The notes under the pieces: generated by a model
Databases searched by the model: none
Told to the model about the DNA's origin: nothing
The model's input: only the letters and a program-made list of their open reading frames with translations
Program-made: the position numbers and the translations under genes
Shown: positions 50,262 through 58,842 of the stretch, in pieces
How positions within the stretch are numbered: position 1 is the first letter of the stretch
How the letters are laid out: each line of letters starts with the position of its first letter
NCBI RefSeq assembly: GCF_023715145.1
Contig: NZ_JAMBNP010000012.1
Span: 124,001-188,000, forward strand
Direction of reading: 5' to 3'
DNA from: Paenibacillus glycanilyticus
Lineage (GTDB): Bacteria > Bacillota > Bacilli > Paenibacillales > Paenibacillaceae
Length of the DNA: 64,000 nucleotides

Positions 50262-51791
50262 ATGCCTACGAAAGCGAAAAAAGCGAAAAGCTTGCCCGAA
50301 GGGCAATTGGATCATCACGCCATTGATGAATTCGAGGATGTTCCCATTCGCTCAAACATAGAAGAGAACAACAAAATTATGGAAGAGCTGTTCAAGGACA
50401 GCTCGGATATCGTTCTCCGTAAATTTGAAATCGAGAACGGTCCCAAAGCGCTGCTCTGCTATGTGGATGGAATGGTAACGACAAGTGCCGTTGATGATGC
50501 GTTAAAGGCGCTTATGATCCTCGAGGGCGATGCATTTACCATTGACCGCATTACCGAGCAGACGCTTCCGGTTGCGCAGGCTTCCAAGATTCAGTTCTAC
50601 AAAGAGCTCCTCACCAACCTTTTATCGGGAGACAGCGTCCTGTTTGTAGACGGGCAGGATACAGCGGTATGTCTGGGGCTCCGGGGCGGTATACGACGCA
50701 GTGTTGCCGAGCCGGAGACCGAAACCGTTGTACGCGGGCCAAGGGAAGGCTTTAACGAGCATCTTCGAACGAATACGTCGCTTGTACGAAGCAAGATCAA
50801 GTCGCCTCGGCTGAAGCTGAAGTCCTTCGTGATCGGGACAGAGACAAACACAAATGTGATTCTTGCTTATATGGCCGGAATTGTAGATCCAAGGCTGCTG
50901 GAAGAGGTGGAGAACCGCTTAAGCGACATCAAGATCGACGGCATTCTGGAAAGCGGTTATATCGAGGAGTTTATCCAAGATCAGGGCTATTCTCCATTTC
51001 CGCAAGTACAAACGACGGAGCGTCCCGATACGGTAGCAGCCGCCCTCCTGGAAGGCCGTGTTGCCGTAATGGTCGACGGAACCCCATTTGCGCTCATTGC
51101 TCCATTTGGTTTTTGGCAGTGGCTGCAGGCAAGCGAGGATTATTATGAGCGATTCATGGCCGCTACCTTATTGCGCTGGCTTCGATTAGCAAGCTTGTTT
51201 ATCGCTTTGCTTTCGCCGGGGCTGTATATTGCGGTCTCTACGTATCATCCGGAGATGATTCCGACGAACCTGCTGCTGAGCATCGCGGCTTCGCGTGAAG
51301 CGATACCTTTCCCTGCGGTAGTAGAGGCTCTCATCATGGAGCTGGCGTTCGAGGCGCTGCGGGAAGCGGGCATTCGGCTGCCGCGCATCGTTGGCCAAGC
51401 GGTCAGTATTCTTGGAGCACTGGTTGTTGGTCAGGCAGCGGTGCAAGCCGGTATCGTATCGGCGGCGATGGTTATTGTCGTATCCATGACGGGTATCGCT
51501 TCCTTTACGCTGCCGAGGTACAATGCCGCGATTTCGATTCGGCTGCTGCGTTTTCCCATCATGCTGCTCGCTTCGATCTTTGGTCTTCTTGGGATCATGA
51601 TCGGCGTTATGGTTATTGTAGGTCATTTATCGAAGATCACAACCTTCGGGGTTCCTTATCTTGCCCCGGTAACGCCGGTAGAGCTCTCCGATTTGAAGGA
51701 TGTTATGGTGCGTGCACCATGGTGGAAAATGAACAAGCGTCCGAAATACTTGGGTAATAATAACGTTCGCCGTCAGCGCCCGCAATCCTGA
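50262..51791 (+). CDS. Spore germination receptor subunit A
   Basis: A 509-residue GerA/KA-family protein, the large subunit of a germinant receptor in the spore inner membrane. A soluble N-terminal domain (about 30-290) with the family block SVLFVDGQDTAVCLGLRG is followed by four to five membrane helices (about 292-465) including FPAVVEALIMELAFEALREA. The ATG at 50262 follows GGTGGTG; a GTG four codons upstream overlaps that site. It begins an operon in the order A, C, small D-like gene, B. Confidence 0.94.
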   Translation: MPTKAKKAKSLPEGQLDHHAIDEFEDVPIRSNIEENNKIMEELFKDSSDIVLRKFEIENGPKALLCYVDGMVTTSAVDDALKALMILEGDAFTIDRITEQTLPVAQASKIQFYKELLTNLLSGDSVLFVDGQDTAVCLGLRGGIRRSVAEPETETVVRGPREGFNEHLRTNTSLVRSKIKSPRLKLKSFVIGTETNTNVILAYMAGIVDPRLLEEVENRLSDIKIDGILESGYIEEFIQDQGYSPFPQVQTTERPDTVAAALLEGRVAVMVDGTPFALIAPFGFWQWLQASEDYYERFMAATLLRWLRLASLFIALLSPGLYIAVSTYHPEMIPTNLLLSIAASREAIPFPAVVEALIMELAFEALREAGIRLPRIVGQAVSILGALVVGQAAVQAGIVSAAMVIVVSMTGIASFTLPRYNAAISIRLLRFPIMLLASIFGLLGIMIGVMVIVGHLSKITTFGVPYLAPVTPVELSDLKDVMVRAPWWKMNKRPKYLGNNNVRRQRPQS

Positions 51792-51820
51792 TAAAACAGA
51801 AAGGAGTGTCCCATACGGCT

Positions 51821-52996
51821 ATGACGAAAAGCAAATGTTGGCGCGTGTTTTCCATAACTGTATGCATGGGGTTGCTCCTTGTCCTTACGGGCTGCTGGGA
51901 CCGCCGCGAAATCAATGACGTTGCGTTTGTGCTGGCCAGCGCGATTGATAAAGAAGGAGACAATATCCGAGTAAGCGTGCTTATTCCGCTTCCGGGCAAT
52001 ATGGGAAGCACTGGCGGCGGCGGCGGCTCTGGCGGTCAGAAGCCGTTTGCCATTAAGACGGAAACAGGAAAAACCGTGCGCGAAGCAGTCTCGAAGCTTC
52101 AATTCCGCCTCCCGCGGCATCTATTCTTTGGCCATCGGCGTGTCATCATCATTGGCGAACAGCTGGCGAGAGAAGAAGGGGTATCCACCATCTTCGATGC
52201 GGTTACCCGAACACCGGAGAACAGGCTAACCGCCTTTATCGCTATCTCTGAAGGCAAAGCCCAGGATGTGCTTAACGCTGATACGCGCCTCGAACGTTTC
52301 TCGGCTGAATCGATGAGGGAACTGCTTCAATCGGAAGCGAGCGTACGCATCACACTGAAGGATGTAATCGGGAAAATAATTTCAATAGGAGAAGATGCGT
52401 TCTTTCCATACATCGAGAAAGTGAAAACGAAGATAAAAGGCCAGGAATCGGAAGACGTGTTGATTGAAGGTTTTGTCATGACGCATAACGGTAAAATGAC
52501 CGGAACAATAAAAGGGAATGCGGCAATTGGTCTTCGGCTGCTCAATCATTCGTTCCGCAAATATGATGAAACGTTTAATGATGAAGGCAACTTTATGACG
52601 ATAGCGATTACCGAAGCACAAATCAGCATTAAGCCGGTGATGAAGAACGGCGAGCTATCCTTCCGAATTCATTCGATGGTGAAAGCAAGCGTGAATGAGG
52701 ACCGTAATTTGGATAGGAATTACGATGATTACGAGACACGTCAGAGAATCGAAAAAATCGTTGCGGAGCGCGTGGTGGATAATATTAAGCTCGCTATAGA
52801 AAGCATGCAGAAAAGCAATTGCGACGCCGTTGGTTTTGGCCTGCAGGCATACCGTGCTTATCCGCAAGCTTGGACCAATCAATACCGCAGGGATTGGGGG
52901 ACGATCTTCCCGAAAATCGAGTTCGAAGTGACGGCAAAGGCTAACTTGTTCCGCCTGGGCATGAGCAGTAAGAACCTGGGAAGGAAGGAGCAATAG
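51821..52996 (+). CDS. Spore germination receptor subunit C
   Basis: A 391-residue Ger(x)C lipoprotein. The signal peptide ends at LTGC (Cys about 25), directly followed by the hallmark WDRREINDVAFVLASAIDKE. A PRHLFFGHRRVIIIGEQLA segment and a C-terminal domain also match. It sits on the outer face of the spore inner membrane and works with subunits A and B. AAGGAG is 14 nt from the chosen ATG; a GTG at 51806 overlaps the site. It starts 29 bp after subunit A. Confidence 0.94.
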   Translation: MTKSKCWRVFSITVCMGLLLVLTGCWDRREINDVAFVLASAIDKEGDNIRVSVLIPLPGNMGSTGGGGGSGGQKPFAIKTETGKTVREAVSKLQFRLPRHLFFGHRRVIIIGEQLAREEGVSTIFDAVTRTPENRLTAFIAISEGKAQDVLNADTRLERFSAESMRELLQSEASVRITLKDVIGKIISIGEDAFFPYIEKVKTKIKGQESEDVLIEGFVMTHNGKMTGTIKGNAAIGLRLLNHSFRKYDETFNDEGNFMTIAITEAQISIKPVMKNGELSFRIHSMVKASVNEDRNLDRNYDDYETRQRIEKIVAERVVDNIKLAIESMQKSNCDAVGFGLQAYRAYPQAWTNQYRRDWGTIFPKIEFEVTAKANLFRLGMSSKNLGRKEQ

Positions 52997-52997
52997 G

Positions 52998-53231
52998 ATG
53001 GATATCGGGTTTATTGCGTTAACGATCATTCTTCTCATCGGTACGGCTAAGGTCAAATGGAAGAAGATGAAGAGTACTTCAAGCAAAGCATTGTTTTTCA
53101 CGATTGCAGGCTTGATTGCCTTATTAATCGTGATCTGCATCAATTATAAAAACTACTCCATCATGAGCATCCCCTTTGTACGGGTAATGGTGATGAGTAT
53201 GTATAATCTGATGAGAGGACAGGGGGGCTAG
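52998..53231 (+). CDS. Small two-helix protein, receptor D-subunit-like
   Basis: A 77-residue protein with two membrane helices (about 3-16 and 32-49) and a basic loop between them (KVKWKKMKS). It sits between the C and B subunit genes, 1 bp after the C stop and 1 bp before the B start. Small two-helix D subunits are encoded in several Bacillus germinant receptor operons and modulate receptor activity, so this is the likely role. The assignment rests on size, topology and position rather than a clear motif. Confidence 0.75.
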   Translation: MDIGFIALTIILLIGTAKVKWKKMKSTSSKALFFTIAGLIALLIVICINYKNYSIMSIPFVRVMVMSMYNLMRGQGG

Positions 53232-53232
53232 T

Positions 53233-54531
53233 ATGCAAGACCGCATGAAGGTTTCCACGCTCCAGATGGCGCTGCTTGTCGGTTCGCTGCTTATTGCTTC
53301 TAATATGAATACGATGCCGACTGCGATCACGATGGCAGCTGAACAGGATGCCTGGTACGCTTATCTTTTCCCGATCCCGTACGGTATTGGAATGGCTTAC
53401 CTGATGTGGAGGCTGGCTCGTTTCAGTCCGGGTAAAAACATGTACGAAATCATGCAGCACTCCTGCGGCAAATGGTTCGGGGGGCTGCTGAACGGGATCC
53501 TGATCGCCTATTTGTCCTTAGACCTAATCAGCCAGCTTCGGATCTACAGCGACTTCTTCAGCTCTTCCATTCTGCTGCGGACGCCGCAAATCTATATTCT
53601 GCTGATGACGATGCTGCTGCTCGTGTATTACGCGGGAGGCTCCATGGAGCACTTGTTCCGGACGAACGTGGTATTTATTGCCCTGTACCTTTCCCTCTAC
53701 ATGTTCACGCCAATATTCCTGCTCAATGAGATTGACATGAACAAGATAAAGCCGTCTCTGAGCAGCGGCATATTCGAGCCGTTAAAAGGGGGAGTGCTGG
53801 CGCTGGGCTCCTTCACGGATCTTATAATCTTCGGCGCCTTTCTGCATCATGTAAGAAGACCGCGCGATGTATATATTGCGATGAAGATGGGCGTGATCTA
53901 CTCCGCTTTCATGCTTACGGTCTGGTTATTTTGCGTGGTCAGCGTAATTAGTCCGATTCTCTCTTCGCGGATGTTATATATCGGCTGGATTCTTGTGCAG
54001 CAGATACATATTACAGACTTCCTGGATCGAATCGACTTGTTCCTGATCTCCTTGTTCGTTCCGGTCCTGCTCATTAAATTCGCGGCGCTTTATATTGCCA
54101 TCTTGACCGGGATTGCTTCCTATACGAAGCAGAAAAAATTCGACTTCATCAATCTCCCCATAGGCATCGTATTTACGATCCTCGCGGCGATTACGTTTGA
54201 TAATACGGATGAAGTATCGTTATTCTACGCTTTTGGCATTCTGCCGATCTCGGTTGGCGTTCAGATTCTGTTTCTAGCGGGTTTATTTATAGGACTCGGG
54301 GTAAGGAAGAAGAAAAGCATGCCTTCGGATATGAAGATAAACGGCTACAGCATTGGGATCTGGCTGACGCTGGCGGGGGGGATGGCCTCTATTATATCAG
54401 GCGTGATGGTAGGCAATCAGCGGGGGTATTACGGAACAATCTGCGCGAGCTTATTCGTTTGCTTCCTTATTCTGTGTGTTTATTTGAGTATTAGAGAGTA
54501 CACCGCAAGCCTTCGTCGCAGCAAGGTCTAG
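53233..54531 (+). CDS. Spore germination receptor subunit B
   Basis: A 432-residue GerB-family permease of the amino acid-polyamine-organocation type, with about ten membrane helices and a germinant-binding pocket. The N-terminus MQDRMKVSTLQMALLVGSLL and the AYLFPIPYGIGMAYLMWRLA segment match the family. A C-terminal basic tail (YTASLRRSKV) follows the last helix. It is the last gene of the operon, with a hairpin directly after. Confidence 0.93.
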   Translation: MQDRMKVSTLQMALLVGSLLIASNMNTMPTAITMAAEQDAWYAYLFPIPYGIGMAYLMWRLARFSPGKNMYEIMQHSCGKWFGGLLNGILIAYLSLDLISQLRIYSDFFSSSILLRTPQIYILLMTMLLLVYYAGGSMEHLFRTNVVFIALYLSLYMFTPIFLLNEIDMNKIKPSLSSGIFEPLKGGVLALGSFTDLIIFGAFLHHVRRPRDVYIAMKMGVIYSAFMLTVWLFCVVSVISPILSSRMLYIGWILVQQIHITDFLDRIDLFLISLFVPVLLIKFAALYIAILTGIASYTKQKKFDFINLPIGIVFTILAAITFDNTDEVSLFYAFGILPISVGVQILFLAGLFIGLGVRKKKSMPSDMKINGYSIGIWLTLAGGMASIISGVMVGNQRGYYGTICASLFVCFLILCVYLSIREYTASLRRSKV

Positions 54532-54539
54532 AAATGGAT

Positions 54540-54570
54540 AGCGGCACCCTGAATAGGGTGCCGCTGATTT
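54540..54570 (+). terminator. Terminator of the germination operon
   Basis: A perfect 11-bp stem AGCGGCACCCT/AGGGTGCCGCT (54540-54550 with 54555-54565) with a GAAT loop is followed by GATTTT. Confidence 0.78.
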
Positions 54571-54972
54571 TGTGTAACGTATATTTAACCTCGGCGGCAG
54601 TACTTGGACTTCATACAGCATCATGCTGGCCGCGTGGTTCATATCCCTTGTTAATTGCAACAAGATTTGTGTGAGATGATCATCTTGCGCATACTCTGGG
54701 TTGCTTCGTGTAACGGACAAAGCAGCTTGTAAGTATACTTTAAAACAACGAAAGCCCTGCCTCTCTTCCGTCCTTGCGGCTCCTAGACCGCGCCAGTGTG
54801 AATCAAAGTTCTTACTGTTCGTAAGGATTGGAATTAACAGAAAAAGAAAAATCAAATTCGAGGAATTCATGAATTTTTCTGTTCTTAGGAGGGATATACA
54901 GGGGTTAAATATAACACAACTTTTATAGTATAAATGACTGCGCCAGAAAAAGCAAGGAAAAGGTAGAAAATG
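54571..54972. other. Gene-free stretch, possibly a decayed gene
   Basis: About 400 bp without a confident gene. On the minus strand an open frame reads protein-like text (RSNPEYAQDDHLTQILLQLT then RDMNHAASMMLYEVQVLP), but it runs on through the terminator hairpin and into the end of the subunit B gene, and its N-terminus lacks a convincing start. This could be a gene remnant. The right part (54830-54950) is AT-rich. Confidence 0.3.
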
Positions 54973-55311
54973 TTAGGTCCACTTCGCTGCCCACAGCTTC
55001 ATTTGCTTCAGAATATGGTGAAGATCCTCGCCCTTTGGCGTAAGCGTATATTCAACCGTTACGGGAACCGTCGGGAATACCTGCCGTTCCAGCACGCCTT
55101 TTTCCTCGAGGTGACGGAGCGTGCTTGTTAATGCGCGCGGGCTGACCGCCGGAATCAGGCGCTGCAGCTCACCGAATCTTCTTGTACCGCAGAATAGCTC
55201 TCTGATCACAAGGAATGCCCATTTGCCGCCGATAACATCCAGTGTCTTCTCGATATTGCATTCAATCGTAACCGGTTCTTTCGGAATGTAATTATTTGCG
55301 TTCATGATCAT
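54973..55311 (-). CDS. HxlR family transcriptional regulator
   Basis: A 112-residue winged-helix regulator of the HxlR/YodB type. Characteristic blocks are CNIEKTLDVIGGKWAFLVIR, ELFCGTRRFGELQRLIPAVS, and ALTSTLRHLEEKGVLERQVF. Cys20, near the N-terminus, is where redox-sensing members hold their thiol. Two ATG codons (55311, 55305) follow AGGAGC; a longer frame upstream lacks a site. It is divergent from the MFS gene and likely controls it. Confidence 0.92.
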   Translation of the reverse strand: MIMNANNYIPKEPVTIECNIEKTLDVIGGKWAFLVIRELFCGTRRFGELQRLIPAVSPRALTSTLRHLEEKGVLERQVFPTVPVTVEYTLTPKGEDLHHILKQMKLWAAKWT

Positions 55312-55432
55312 TAAAGCTCCTTTCTTTCCTAACGAGCCAAAGTTACCTTCAGTATAGTATATATAATAGAAATAATAAATAAGGTAAGATGGTTTCAGGT
55401 TAAGTGAAGGATTAATTGAAGGGATGGAAGGC

Positions 55433-56590
55433 ATGAAGCTTATTTTGCTTAGAGGTTATAACTTCTTTTATTTCTCGATGTTCGCCATGTTCTTGTCCTT
55501 CCTGCCGATCTATTTCGCGGAGAAAGGCATTACCGCATCGGAGATCGGAATCATCCTTGGTTCGGGAAGCGTCATTGGAGTTGTCTCGCAGCCGTTATGG
55601 GGAATGGTCAGCGACAAATATAAAACGGTCAAAGCCGTGCTGCTTATTTTACTGCTTGCATCTATTGCCCTTGGGATGGTGCTGTTCTCGGTATCGCTTA
55701 TGCCGGCCGCGTTTGCGCTAACTGCGGCGATGTATTTCTTCTTGATGCCTGCCGATCCGCTGACGGAAAGCATGAATTACCGCCTGGCTGTAAGAGCAGG
55801 AGTCAGCTTTGGATCGGTCCGGATGTACGGCGCGCTTGGTTATGCAGTTGCTTCCTATATAATAGGCTACGTTGGCGACCATTACGGGATGGGCAGCTTT
55901 GTGTATTTGTATGCGGGTTATGGGATCATAACGCTGCTGCTGTGCGCGATGCTTCCGGAGACACCGGCAGCAGGGAAGCCCGTGGCCTGGCGGGATATGG
56001 TTCCTTTTTTCCGGGACAAGCGGACGGTGCAGTTTCTGCTGCTTGTGCTGCTCATTGCAATTCCGCACCGGATGAATGACAGCTACGTTGGCTTATACGT
56101 CCAAAGCCTTGGCGGCGGAGTTGGGATGGTTGGACTGGCCTGGTTCATCATGACGCTGGCGGAGGTTGCATTCTTCGCCCTGATTAACCGATTCATCAAG
56201 CCGGGCAAGGAGCTTCCGGTAATTTCTATTGCCGCGGGCTTTTACGTGCTGCGTTTTGCCTTGTCGGCCTGGTGGGATGATCCGGTTGCAATCGTATGGC
56301 TGCAGCTGCTGCAGGGAGTCTCATTCGTCCTGTTCTACGCCGCATCGATTCAATATCTGTACACGCTAATTCCGGAGCAGTGGAAAGCAACGGGACAGAC
56401 GATCCTTGCGATGCTGCTGTTTGGCATATCGAGCATCATCTCCTCCACCTTGGGAGGATGGCTGTTTGATTGGATAGGGGGACAGGCATTATATGCAAGC
56501 ATGTCGGTCTTATCGTTCATCGGAGCATGCTGCGGTCTGCTCATTTCGCGCAATGTCAGTCAAACGAAAAGAGGGATCAGGGCGACCTAA
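55433..56590 (+). CDS. MFS transporter
   Basis: A 385-residue transporter with about twelve membrane helices, of the MFS_1-like/nucleoside-H+ symporter or LacY-like group. The loop between helices 2 and 3 has the MFS signature GMVSDKYKTVK; the start LLRGYNFFYFSMFAMFLSFL and SFGSVRMYGALGYAVASYII also fit. The ATG at 55433 has better spacing than the one at 55424. It could export drugs or import sugars or nucleosides. The HxlR neighbour suggests induction by a toxic or redox-active compound. Confidence 0.88.
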   Translation: MKLILLRGYNFFYFSMFAMFLSFLPIYFAEKGITASEIGIILGSGSVIGVVSQPLWGMVSDKYKTVKAVLLILLLASIALGMVLFSVSLMPAAFALTAAMYFFLMPADPLTESMNYRLAVRAGVSFGSVRMYGALGYAVASYIIGYVGDHYGMGSFVYLYAGYGIITLLLCAMLPETPAAGKPVAWRDMVPFFRDKRTVQFLLLVLLIAIPHRMNDSYVGLYVQSLGGGVGMVGLAWFIMTLAEVAFFALINRFIKPGKELPVISIAAGFYVLRFALSAWWDDPVAIVWLQLLQGVSFVLFYAASIQYLYTLIPEQWKATGQTILAMLLFGISSIISSTLGGWLFDWIGGQALYASMSVLSFIGACCGLLISRNVSQTKRGIRAT

Positions 56591-56609
56591 CGCCGCATGA
56601 TCCCTTTTT
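56572..56609 (+). terminator. Terminator overlapping the MFS gene end
   Basis: AGGGATCA (56572-56579) pairs with TGATCCCT (56598-56605), with an inner GGCG/CGCC pair, followed by TTTT. The stem starts before the stop codon. Confidence 0.75.
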
Positions 56610-56646
56610 CGCATATATTAATAGGAAGAGATTTTTTTGGAACGGA

Positions 56647-57396
56647 TTATGGAGTAGGAATAATGGACTGTCCGCTCCGTTGTTTGGCTCTTATCGTGTC
56701 GTAATCCTTGATCTGTTGAGGCATGATATCTCCGCCCGCGAACTGGTATTTGACCAAGGTGTTGAAGTCATTCAGCCAAGGCGTTAAGGAATGATTCATC
56801 CAGGCCTGCTTGGCATATTCATTCAGTTCGTTCACAAAGTCCATGTTGGCGGAAATGTGCACTTCCTGAACGGCAGGCGCAAGCTCCCTTACTTTTATGG
56901 CGACGGTTTGTTTGAGTTCGTTGGACAGCATGCTGTGATCATTAACAGTAAACAGGGAGTTGTATGGCGTTACCAGATGGCGGTTATCCCAGCGCTGGCT
57001 GCCGGTATCGTGGTTATACACGCCTTCGCTTGCTCCGCTGCGGTCCTGCTCGTCGGTATGGCCGGCGCTTTTGGTTCCGACAGCCGACCAGTCGAGAGCT
57101 AGTCCAACGTAAGCGTTCTTGTCGGTCAGCATAACGATGGCAGAGCCAACTCCGCCAAGCTTGGATACTTCATTTGAGATGGTATTGCTGTATTCGAAAA
57201 AGGAATTGTCGTGCTGGTACGGATTATTCGCGGAAGAGGTGCCGTACAGCTTGCCGCCAAGCATTTTGGCGTCTCCTGCTTTACGGCTCCCGTAATCATG
57301 GTCGCTGCTTTGGATGCGCTTCTCGTAGCCGCAGGCTGCAGTCATGCTAATTAGTAAACAAGAAATCATCAGTAATCCGGCCACTCGTTTCTTCAT
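56647..57396 (-). CDS. YhcN/YlaJ family sporulation lipoprotein
   Basis: A 249-residue lipoprotein. The signal peptide ends at AAC (Cys22, MTAACGYEKR). The conserved domain starts near residue 73 with ISNEVSKLGGVGSAIVMLTDKNAYVGLAL and continues through VAIKVRELAPAVQEVHISANMDF, as in the spore-forming YhcN/YlaJ family. Members are found in the spore inner membrane and are needed for normal spore outgrowth in some species. It is divergent from the cytochrome oxidase operon. Confidence 0.9.
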   Translation of the reverse strand: MKKRVAGLLMISCLLISMTAACGYEKRIQSSDHDYGSRKAGDAKMLGGKLYGTSSANNPYQHDNSFFEYSNTISNEVSKLGGVGSAIVMLTDKNAYVGLALDWSAVGTKSAGHTDEQDRSGASEGVYNHDTGSQRWDNRHLVTPYNSLFTVNDHSMLSNELKQTVAIKVRELAPAVQEVHISANMDFVNELNEYAKQAWMNHSLTPWLNDFNTLVKYQFAGGDIMPQQIKDYDTIRAKQRSGQSIIPTP

Positions 57397-57767
57397 GGGT
57401 GATCAGCCTCCATTCGGGCGGTTATAGGAATAGGTTTTGTAGGGAACGATGAAATATACGCTTCAGCCTCCATACATAATTGACCATGGGTTTGGTGCAC
57501 AATGTAGGGTAGGGAAACCACGTTCAGAAGCATGTTTCAAACCACTTTGTCAAAGCCGAGAAACCGTGAAAAACCTGAGTTTTTGACAGCTTTGAGAACA
57601 ATTTGTGAACTCTCTGTGGAACATTGACAAATAAGTACAGCAACTTTATATTTAATTAAGTGATTTAGTTCCAGTAGTTGTCATAACATCTGTGAAACAC
57701 GCAGTTTGCCGCATTATTACTAAGATGTTAGCATCTGCGAAAACGTCAAAAGTGGGGTTGATTATTG
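57397..57767. other. Regulatory gap before the cta operon
   Basis: A gap of about 370 bp holding the promoter listed separately. Around 57545-57595 there are two overlapping inverted pairs, TGTCAAA/TTTGACA and TCAAAGC/GCTTTGA, that cannot both form. I see no gene. Confidence 0.5.
57624..57652 (+). promoter_or_regulatory. Promoter of the cta operon
   Basis: A perfect TTGACA (57624-57629) and TATATT (57647-57652) are separated by 17 bp, about 115 nt upstream of ctaC. Confidence 0.78.
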
Positions 57768-58814
57768 ATGAATCGGTGGCAGTTTTTTAGAAAGCTTGCG
57801 CCGCTTCTGGCCTTGATGGTGCTCGTGCTGTCGGCATGCGGACGGAGTGACCTGTCCACGCTGAGGCCCCAAGGTCCTGTAGCGGAAGAGCAATTCGGAC
57901 TGATGAAGCTGGCGATCTCAATCATGCTTATCGTGATTGTTGTCGTGTTTGCGATTTCTTTCTATGTAATTATTCGTTTCCGCAGACGTCCTGGCGACAA
58001 GACGATTCCGAAGCAAGTAGAAGGTAGCCATAAGTTGGAGATTATCTGGACGGTAATTCCGATTGTCCTGCTGATCATCCTCGGCGTACCAACTATCCAA
58101 TCGGTATTTAACCTCTCAAAGGATCACACAAAAGATCCGGATGCGGTTAAAGTTGTCGTAACGTCGCACCAATATTGGTGGGAGTTTGAGTATCCTGAGC
58201 TTGGGATTAAGACTGCTCAGGAATTGGTAATTCCAAAAGGCAAGACGATCTCCATTGAAGCGAAATCAGCAGACGTTCTTCACTCGTTCTGGATTCCTTC
58301 CCTTGCCGGTAAAATCGATACAAACCCTGGAGCTAACGTTAACGTGATGTACTTCTCAGCTCCAAAAGAAGGCGTTTACTTAGGTAAATGCGCCGAGCTC
58401 TGCGGACCTTCGCACGGCCTTATGGACTTTAAAGTAAAATCGGTGGACGAGGCTTCGTTTGACCGTTGGACTGCTGCATTGCAAGCTCCGGTTGCGCTTC
58501 CAAGCGACCCTGCTATTAAAGAAGCCTTTGTCAGCAAATGCTTGACTTGCCACGCTGTAGGCGATCAAGGCGGTCCTGCATTCCCTAATCTGACAGGTAT
58601 CGGCAGCCGTCAGTCTGTGGCCGGTATCCTCGTTAACACTGATGATCCGAAATATTCCAACGAAGGTTCGACTTATGACAACCTGCATCGCTGGATTGAA
58701 GATCCGTCGGCTGTAAAACCTGGCTCAAATATGCCTAAGGTTGATCTAACTCAACAAGAGCTTGACGGAATTTCTAAATATTTATCGGAACTGACTCTCG
58801 ACTACGAACAATAA
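57768..58814 (+). CDS. ctaC: Cytochrome c oxidase subunit II (caa3 type)
   Basis: A 348-residue lipoprotein subunit that takes electrons from cytochrome c. The signal peptide ends at LSAC (Cys24). Two membrane helices lie at about 46-70 and 91-112. The CuA ligands are present: His172, Cys208, Glu210, Cys212, His216, Met219 (GKCAELCGPSHGLM). A cytochrome c domain follows with CLTCH (258-262) and a distal Met in GSNMPKV. This fusion marks a caa3-type enzyme. It is the first gene of the oxidase operon. Confidence 0.96.
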   Translation: MNRWQFFRKLAPLLALMVLVLSACGRSDLSTLRPQGPVAEEQFGLMKLAISIMLIVIVVVFAISFYVIIRFRRRPGDKTIPKQVEGSHKLEIIWTVIPIVLLIILGVPTIQSVFNLSKDHTKDPDAVKVVVTSHQYWWEFEYPELGIKTAQELVIPKGKTISIEAKSADVLHSFWIPSLAGKIDTNPGANVNVMYFSAPKEGVYLGKCAELCGPSHGLMDFKVKSVDEASFDRWTAALQAPVALPSDPAIKEAFVSKCLTCHAVGDQGGPAFPNLTGIGSRQSVAGILVNTDDPKYSNEGSTYDNLHRWIEDPSAVKPGSNMPKVDLTQQELDGISKYLSELTLDYEQ

Positions 58815-58842
58815 TCATCGGTGATTAAAGGAGGTACCTACC

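Noticed and set aside
57545..57595. Overlapping inverted pairs upstream of ctaC as a riboswitch
   Set aside because: They lie upstream of the predicted promoter, so they would not be in the ctaC transcript.
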